Assembly (NCBI GenBank): GCA_013399895.1 | Contig: VXBA01001435.1 | Location: 124,362-188,361, forward strand | DNA from: Serilophus lunatus | Lineage: Eukaryota > Chordata > Aves > Passeriformes > Eurylaimidae | Direction: 5' to 3' | Length of the DNA: 64,000 nt | Shown: piece after piece, positions 40,101 to 49,100 of the stretch | How positions within the stretch are numbered: position 1 is the stretch's first letter | How the letters are laid out: each line of letters starts with the position of its first letter | Translations under genes and position numbers: made by a program | The notes under the pieces: model-generated | Databases searched by the model: none | What the model was told of the DNA's origin: nothing | The model's input: only the letters and a program-made list of their open reading frames with translations

Positions 40101-43100
40101 TGGTGCATGCACATAATCTGTCTGTGCCTGAACAGTATATCACAGAGACAAACATATCTGGTTCCTCTGTGCCCTCCTTTTTAGGTGGCTCCACTTTGGC
40201 CAGAATTTCAAAGTTCGAAAGATCTAATATTTTTACATATCCTCCCTGAGTGGTTATTACCAGGTGCCCAAGAGTGGAGATCTCAGATCTTCTTTCTCTC
40301 CCACTACCATTTTTAGAAGTTAATTGTATTTCCTCTACAGGCTCCTCACAGTCGTCCTCTCGATTATCCAATATATCTGGTGGGAGCAAAATCATTGAGG
40401 TAATTGTGTCTTGGGGGTCTTTGATATGCTGGATTTTTACTGGTTCCTCCTCCAGAGTAACTATTCTAGTGGCATAATTCATCTTATAAAGCACTAGGTA
40501 TCCACCACTAACACTTCTCTGTTCAGGCTGAATTATCAAAGGAGTTGGTACATCTGCTGGTGACTCATGCTGGATTACATCAATACTTGTGCCATTCACT
40601 ACAGCAAGACTTGGTTCCAGTTCCCCCTTCCTTCTGTTACATAGTGCCGAGTTGAGTTTATTTAAATTATTCAAGGCCTCTACTTGATTTATTGCACTCA
40701 GAGATTCGACAGGACAAGTCCGCAGTCCCACCAACAGATGAATTCCATCTGCACAAGGTGTGATTGAATCTACACACAGGTTCTCCTCCTCTGCAAACTT
40801 GGGCAGACGCAGGCACTGAACCAAAGTCCCCGGCTTGGGAACCATAGAGCTCCACTTGTCTGAGTCCGGGGATGTGAGGTTGGCTGCAGCATCTGCAAAC
40901 TGCTGAATGTAAGTCACAGGGGGATCCTGTAACAGCAGCTGTTCCTGACTGTCCAGCTCCATTTCAATGATCTGTGGAACTGTGAAGCCATCATCATGTA
41001 TACTTTTACTCATGATATTGTTCATCTGTGAAAACAGTTTTCCTGCTTTTTCATCAGACTCCTTAATGCTGTAGAGCAGCAATACAGGCAAAGTCCTCCT
41101 TACCAGAGGGGAATTCAGCTCTGAATTAGTGCAGGATTCATTGTCAGTTGACCCCTGCTCTGAGACACTCTCACCTCGAGTCCTACTTAAGCCATCCAGT
41201 GATCTCTGAGAGTTACTGCTAACAGGAGAGGTAGCAGGTGATTTGTATGTCAATAGACCTCCAGCTAATAAACAAGGAAAGGGAATGTTGTGCTGTTCTA
41301 GATGCTTTTCCTTCATCTTTTCACTCTTACAGTTGGCCAAACAGGGATTTGCCCCAAGTTCTTCGAGATCCTTAACAGTGTCTTCCAGAACATTTGCAAC
41401 AATTTCCCACTGAAGTTTCTCAGGTTGCTGAAGAACACTGAGAGCTGTTATATCAAGGCTGACTTCCATGGTTTCTTTTTGTGATGTATGTCCTTTAAAA
41501 CAAAAAGGTTTAAGGTAATACATATGTTAAAAAAAGGTCCTATTACTGTTTGTTGAATAAAAAAAATCTTTACATATTATACTCTTTTTTCCTCCACTGA
41601 TCCTTACTCAAAGATGTAAACTGGATTATGGAAAATAAACAAATCAAAATTACTGATTAAAGCTATAAGAAAATAACACAAGAATACCACCCATAGCACT
41701 GTTCTGCTTCCATACGAAATCTTTATTCAGGAAAAGAAATACTTTACCTAAGTGCACACCCACAGGGAAAACATCAGGATATAGGAACTTTCTGGCAATC
41801 CCCTGAATTTAAAGGGTTTTGTCAGCTGTAGTTTGTTCCTGTTCTAAGTTCTTTTATCTTGGTTTGTGTGCTTTTCTGACAGCAAGATAAGCAATGACTG
41901 TTGTCAAATAAGACATTTATTAACCAACCAAGTAGGGTTTTTCTTTCTTCCTGTATGTAATCTCTCCACCACACAAACAGTGCCTTAAACACTGACACTG
42001 CTTTCAAGGTAAACACTTTTCCTTTGTTTTCTAATATAGTGACTGTAATGTCATTGCTTTTGACAGACCTTTTTTAAAAGCCTGAGAAGAGCAATTTCCT
42101 CTTTGACCTCTGAAGTATTACAAACATCAGGTACAACCTACCTGTCACAGATTCCGACCTCGAATGCTCTTCACTGTCTGAATCCTCCAGTAGGTCATCA
42201 CTGAAAAAAAAGCAAACAAAAAAGCCATGAATGACACTATATACAATACACGCTCTAACTGCATGCATCCTTATTTTTAATTAAATTATTTTTAAAAATT
42301 TGTAAAAATTTATGGTTATTATAACTGGCCATTCCTTTTAGTTGACATTGTACATCCACTCAGGAGTTCCTCAGAGAAACTAAAAACATAAAGACTTTTC
42401 CTCCATTATCAAAACAGTAGGTCAGCTTTTTGTTTGCCTCATTCTACTATTATATTTCCTACAATTCAGACATAAATGGAATTAAAATGAAAGCCAGTGT
42501 GTTGCTTTTAAAAATACTACTAATCATTTTTGTCATAAAAGCAGATTCTGCTCCATAAACCTCTTCAACAGAAGTAGGCCATTTAATAGTTCTAAGAATA
42601 CATGAATAATTTATGCACCTGGCTTTTTCAATACAAGAAAATATTTCCTATTACAGGCTCCTTACACACAGGAAGAATAGTAAAGCCTTTGGAGCTTTAG
42701 GTATAACTACTCACAGTCCCAATCTGATCCTCAGATTTCCAACAAAAAATGAGGATGCTTCCTCCTCACGTCCAAGAATTAGATCTTTTTGGTTCGACCC
42801 TGACCAATTTTCATTTCACAACATGACAGAGATAATTCGATACTTTGATTCTCATCCAGCTTCCCCTTGAGTGGGAAAGTCATAGTAAATTTCATATAGG
42901 TTAAGTAAAATAAAAGATGCTTAGTTCTGAGCAGAATGATTGCACTGATTGCATTATCCTTTATCCAGCTCTTGAAACTGGTTTAGTTCTCTAACAAGTA
43001 GGGATTTCACAGCCCTAAAGCTACAGTAAAAGCCCAAGCAGCTGTTAGGCCCCTCATCCTGTGTTGCCTGTGTTTCAGAGTAACAAGCTTCATATTTGTT

Positions 43101-46100
43101 CTGCAATACTGTAGATATCAAACCAAACTTAAACCCAAATATTTACTTTCCTATGCAGGGAGGACTACTGCTACTTTCTGTAATGCTCAAGTTTAAGATG
43201 AAACATTCAGAAAACTGGTGAAAGTCCCAAAACACCTTTTGTCCAGGATTTCCCAACAGTTATTCACTGTCGTGTAGGAGTTTTGGCAGTATGAGCAAGG
43301 AGTTCCCAGTAAAAGACTGCAAGAAGCATAAATGAAATAATACTCCTTTTTCTCATCTGACCCTTTCTGAGCACCGGCATACCCTCCAGTTTATCCAAAA
43401 GCTTGCAACAAGATTGTCTAATTGTTTACAGAGTATGTACACATGTATTAGAAGTACACAATGAAACACAAATTCCTAGCACATCCACATAATTTGTTTT
43501 CAGATTGACATGAGCAGAAATTACGGAGAACCAATCAGAGCAAAGAAGACCATGAGTAGCCTTTACTTTCAAAACCTGAAATGTTATCTGCAACCAAAAT
43601 AAAAATCCAAAAACTGATCCAAAACTTATATTCCTTTCTTTTTTTTTCTTTGCCACTGAAACAGTAGCATAGGGCAGTAATGAGATCTGCAATCTCTCTG
43701 CTAGAAGAATATAAAAACTGTAATAGCAGGAAATTGGCTTCAAAAATAGAAATTTAGATTACTGTTTTTCAAGTGTTGAACTGTGTACAGACACACAGTG
43801 ACTAAAAATATTACCTCCATCAAAAAAAAGTTACCAATCTGATGTTTCACAAAGCATGATTTAACTAAATGGCATTTACCACTCACACAGCAGCATTTCC
43901 TATTTCTAATACTGTAGATTGGCATACCTGTCTCCTTCTAATTTGGGTATATCTGAGCAGCTAGATGAATCTTCTAACCATGCAAGTGTAGGTCTCCTTG
44001 AGTCAACCCCTGAGCTCTGTTCTCCTGATAACATAAGCTGCTGCACAATAGCTGGATCATATGCATTGATCTCAAATTTCAAGTGGACCTGAGAAATAAC
44101 AACAGAAAACAAAAGAGATATTTGATTTGAATTGAAAGACACTTAAATCAGTAAAATAATGAATAAAAACAGATTGTTTATATTGCATACCTTCATAAGT
44201 TTGGAAACATCCCATATGCAGATCTTTCCTCGTTTTGTTGCAGCAGCTAGAAAATGAGGGCAACTTCCAGATCCAAAGCAGGCTATTCTGTCAGTGCCAT
44301 CTGTGCAGGGAAATTGTGCTGGACTTGTTGCCAGTGTGACTGAAAGAGGTACATTCTGAGTGTGCTCACCCTTGACAAACGGGCAGTTTGGGGAATGTCT
44401 CTCATGTTCAGACCTTTTCATATTAAAAACAAACAGAATAAATATTGATTTCTTACTGTGAAAAACATACACATCACATACAAGCTCAGCCCTAGAAGTG
44501 AAGCTGAAACTGAACGGTTAGAATTGTACTGCAGTCAACCACAGGAGAGAGTTCTGAGGCTACTAACACAACTTTCCCTGCTGATTCTCAGTAACAGACT
44601 GTATTCAAGCCTTTGATTGCTCAGTACAGTCATATTCAAAGGGATGAATATGAATCTACACACAGTGCTATTAAAATAATTAGTCCATTAAAAAACAATA
44701 ATTGCTCTATAGGCAATGTAGCACATCATGTCCTCATGAAGAAAAGCAGATTAAATTCCACAGAATGTACATAAGAATTCCAATGTTATGAGTGAGAAAC
44801 CATTATAAGTAACTCTAGAATCCATGTCCTGCTTTTAGTTCTACATCCACGGTTACAAAAATCAAAACTGAAAACAGTCTTGAATGACACATTGACCAAG
44901 AAGCATGAAAAACCCCCTAATCTCAACGTACAACTAAGACATGACAAGGGCAATTATACAACTACAAAATGACTGGAAATGTTATGTCACAAGGAAAAGG
45001 AGTAGACAAAAACTATGAAGATAATATTACAAAGGAAAGGTTTCCAGTAAGTCAGGAGTCTCACGTTTTCAAGTAACAGTTATAAATTATCAAATAATCA
45101 AGACAAAAATTAGGTTAACTCTTGAATCAATATAAAGTCCTGCATTTCTATCATTATGTACAATTTTATGATTCAGGAAACAAGTAATGGATGTTGCAAC
45201 TTTACATAAAAGGCAAATATGCATTGCAAGGCCCCTGCAGCTTATGGATTCGAAAAGAGATGTTTTCTAGTCACAATCATTCAGAAGATTGAGTTCATAA
45301 TCCTGCAAAGAAGTACTGGCTGACAACTTCCATGGAACAACTTAAATAGCAAATCAGAATTAAGAAATAAAACCAACTGCAGGTTTTTTACTCTTCAGAA
45401 ATCCTGTTGAGATCATGCTGATTTTTGTCATTCAAGGACTTCTAACCTCTTCAGCACAAAATGAAGTCTATGTCAAACATCATTAAACTTACCAAGGTTC
45501 ATCTGTAGGCTCCCAGCACACCAAGCAAACACTACAGGTAAAGCACATGGCTCTGTCATCTCCTGATGAAGCAGGCTATGAGAATAAGATGAAACACTTG
45601 AAATTTATACAGCCATGTATTATGAAACACTTTAACTAGGTGGTCAAGTTCTTTCCTTCTAGTGACATAGTAAAGCACCACATCAAATATATAAAAGGTC
45701 ACAATTATATACTATCAAATGGCAGTATTTCACATTAGATCAAAAAAAGATACACCAAAAAGAACCAACATCCTTGCAAGCCATTGATAAAATCAGACAT
45801 AGAAGAGAAGTGACTCTTTTTGAACCTTGTGAACTTCTTCCAAATTTAGAAATTCAGGAACCACAGCAGAGTAAGTGTACATCTCTATGGTTGGACAAAC
45901 ACAGGATAAAAAGTATTCCTAGGATAGAAAGGATTCTCTATCCCTCCTCTGCAAAGAACAGTTGTTACGAGCTGAAGTAACTGAGGAAAAACAATGGGAA
46001 TTTCCATACTCTTAAAATCAGGCATTTTTATGATCTCATTTCAAGACATGCGTGGGAATATGTAGCAACATATGAATTCCCTGCACTTCTACTCCTGTAT

Positions 46101-49100
46101 ATGCTTAAGAAATCCTCCAAGAACTTTATCCACTTGCACTTGCTTATTGTATTGCAGACAATACTGCTGTCAAATGATATGCACTGCTAAGCCACCATTA
46201 TCTAAATTCATACCATAATTTTTTTTGCAATAAGAAGAATTTCAAAGAACTAAAAATGGAAATAAGCACAAGTAGTGGAATAAAATGCTGAAGTTGTATT
46301 TATTCAATAAGCGTAATACTTTCAGGTGATCTAGGACCTCTATTTCCTACAATACAGTCTAAGTTCTACTAGGAAAGTATGGTTAGAAAATGTAAATGTG
46401 AAGTTTATTTGTTTTTTTCCTTTACTTGTAAAGTAAAAAGTAAGGATATTTACTCAACAATCTAACAAGGAGGAAGAGGTAACAATCAACTTCATCTCCA
46501 TAATAGTTGGTTAACTCAGTCTGATCAGTCTGATACTTAAAAAGTTCAGAACAGTGAAACTTAAAAAAAGAGTTGAATGACAGTTTTTACTGTTTATACA
46601 TCATTGAAGGAATCCAATAATCTCTACAGCAAAATCCTCACATCTTTTCTCCCCTGCTACATCAGACCTTCCCCTCAGAAGCTAACATCAAGAACAACTA
46701 AACCTTTTACCTGGTGATAGAACCCAGCTTGAGCCATAGGATCTGGCTGTGCCCACCGATAGCCCACATGAGGCCATGAAGTGAATGTCTCACGTCTGTT
46801 TGCTTCACTGTACATCAAAGACCTAGAAAGGAGAAAAATTCTACATTACACAAAATTGTCACTTAAAATTAAAAACCTAAACTATTAAAGAGATATTTTC
46901 AATGCTTTAGTAACTGTTAGAAATACCACAGATAGTAATTTACACTTAAATACTTAACATGTAACTTATATGTAAAAATATAATTAATTATTACAGAAAA
47001 GTAACAAACTTTCCTCACTGGGCACCTAAAGTACATCCCCAGCTAAAGATCAAAATCAATACAACAACCTACAGGCCTTAAAAGCAAAATTAATAAAATA
47101 AGCTTCCAGGTAGCCAATTTGGTCTAACTGTAGAATAGCATCAGATACCCAAAGCTACTCTGCATTTAAGACAGAGGGAGAATCTCCTAGAACTGCTAGA
47201 GCGCTAGAGCATCTTAACATGACAACTACTGCAAAAATGTGGGGTTATTAGTTGAACAGATATGAATATTCATATTTAAAAATAGTCTAAAGCAGTATTT
47301 CAGGCTTAATTGAATACATGGTACAACTGTCTCCTCCTCCATGAGTCACTCACTACATAATACTTAAAAACTCTAAACTACCAAGTCACAAAATATCAAC
47401 TCCTCTGCAACTCAACAGCTACAGAGCAAAGTTCCTCTTTTCCACCTTGACTCAGTGCATGTCACTCAAATACCAGTTCTTCTTTTCCCTTCACAGAGGT
47501 TTGTTCTCCAATATCACTCCAAGAACTAGTGCTTTTAGATAGAAAGGTGCCTCATTTCATGCTTCTGCCCCTCAGTGTCAGGGTATTTTTCTGTCTTATA
47601 AAAGAAAGGATATATCAAACAAGTCCTGCAAAGGAAGTGACCTATTATAGCATTGCCCATGTAAGGGTTGCCTTAACTTGACATTCTACCACGTTAAGAG
47701 ACAGATCTTGGAGACCTCTAGTCAGCATACAATATGGCAAGGTACAGGTAGACCTGAAGGCTGGGGAAGGGGAAGTAGCAGATGAAATCAATGTCAGTAA
47801 ATTATTTGAGCTGTTACAATAATCAGAAATTATAATATGATTGCAAAATAATATTTGTATAAAAAATTTCAAGACGGAATTAATTTATAGACTAACTAGT
47901 CTCAGCATATAAAGGTTAAAATAATGGCCTCCTTGCTTGTGTATACATTATGACTTGGATCACAAAGAGACAAAGCAACAATCTGAGGTAAGACTTTACC
48001 TGACCCCAAACACTTGGCAGGTGACTAGAGAGCTCAGAAGCAGCATATTTATGCTCTGCAAAAGTAACTTGACTTCCAAACCACAAAACATAACTTTCTT
48101 GTATGAAGGAAAAGGAATTGACTTCATGATACAGTGAAGTATATAGTTAAGGCTGCAACTGTTACCTTTCTGAAAGTATATGTCAGATTTAAGAACAAAG
48201 GGAATCCAATTTGCCTGGCATTCAAGTTGATACCCAAAGAGTCTTGTGGAATCCACTTGGCTGCATTCAATGCGTATGCATGGCACATAGTGCACTAAAC
48301 AGTTAATTACGTGTAAGAGCAACAAAGTACAAACTAGGACTAATTCCTTTGGGAAATAAATTTAAGTGATCTAACAGTTCACTCTGATACAATTAAGGGG
48401 TCAAATTCAACACTTATTTTTGTCTTAATATACCTGTCCACAGATCGACCAGGTCCCACACCAAGCTCTGGCCGTGCGCTGGGTAAGAGGTAAGATAACC
48501 TATCCATCACAGAGGATGCTACAGGTAAGGCAGCAATATTTTGATTTATCTTCTTGAGTTCATTTACAATGGCACTGGCGACAGACTTCAAAACATGATG
48601 AGGAAGGTGGAACGTAACCGTTGCCCACTAAATCAAGAAAAGAAAGCGTCTATGTTTTAAAATTTTAACATCTAAACAGCAAATATATCATAAAAGTGTC
48701 AAAACCAAAACCAAATGCACATCTTCCACCCTCTTGTGATTTCAAGGAATAATACAAACAACAGACACACAAAAGCACCATATATGTAATGCAAGGAAAA
48801 TCAGTAACTTCAGATTTTAAGCTCAGTTGGGCTTATTAGTTGACTATCAGCAAGAAACTAATCTTGTTTGTTCTCTTAGCAAGTGAAGCTTCACACAGAG
48901 GAACTAAAGAACACATATTCCCACCATCTTCAAACAAAATCCACCAAAGTCAAACATTCTGTGCATTTCAGTAATGACAGGCATATAAATTAGACTTGGG
49001 AATCCATGTTAGACAGTACAGAGACAAATTCTTACCTTTGCAACTTTATGATTTGCTGCTGTTTCATGTGAGGTATTTTTTAAACCATCCTTCAGCTGTG

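Larger units (their letters stand above)
44414..48433 (-). other. BIRC6 introns 6, 5 and 4
   Basis: Introns of 1079, 1135 and 1611 bases separated by exons 6 (45493-45575) and 5 (46711-46822). AT-rich, no recognised repeat. Confidence 0.85.
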
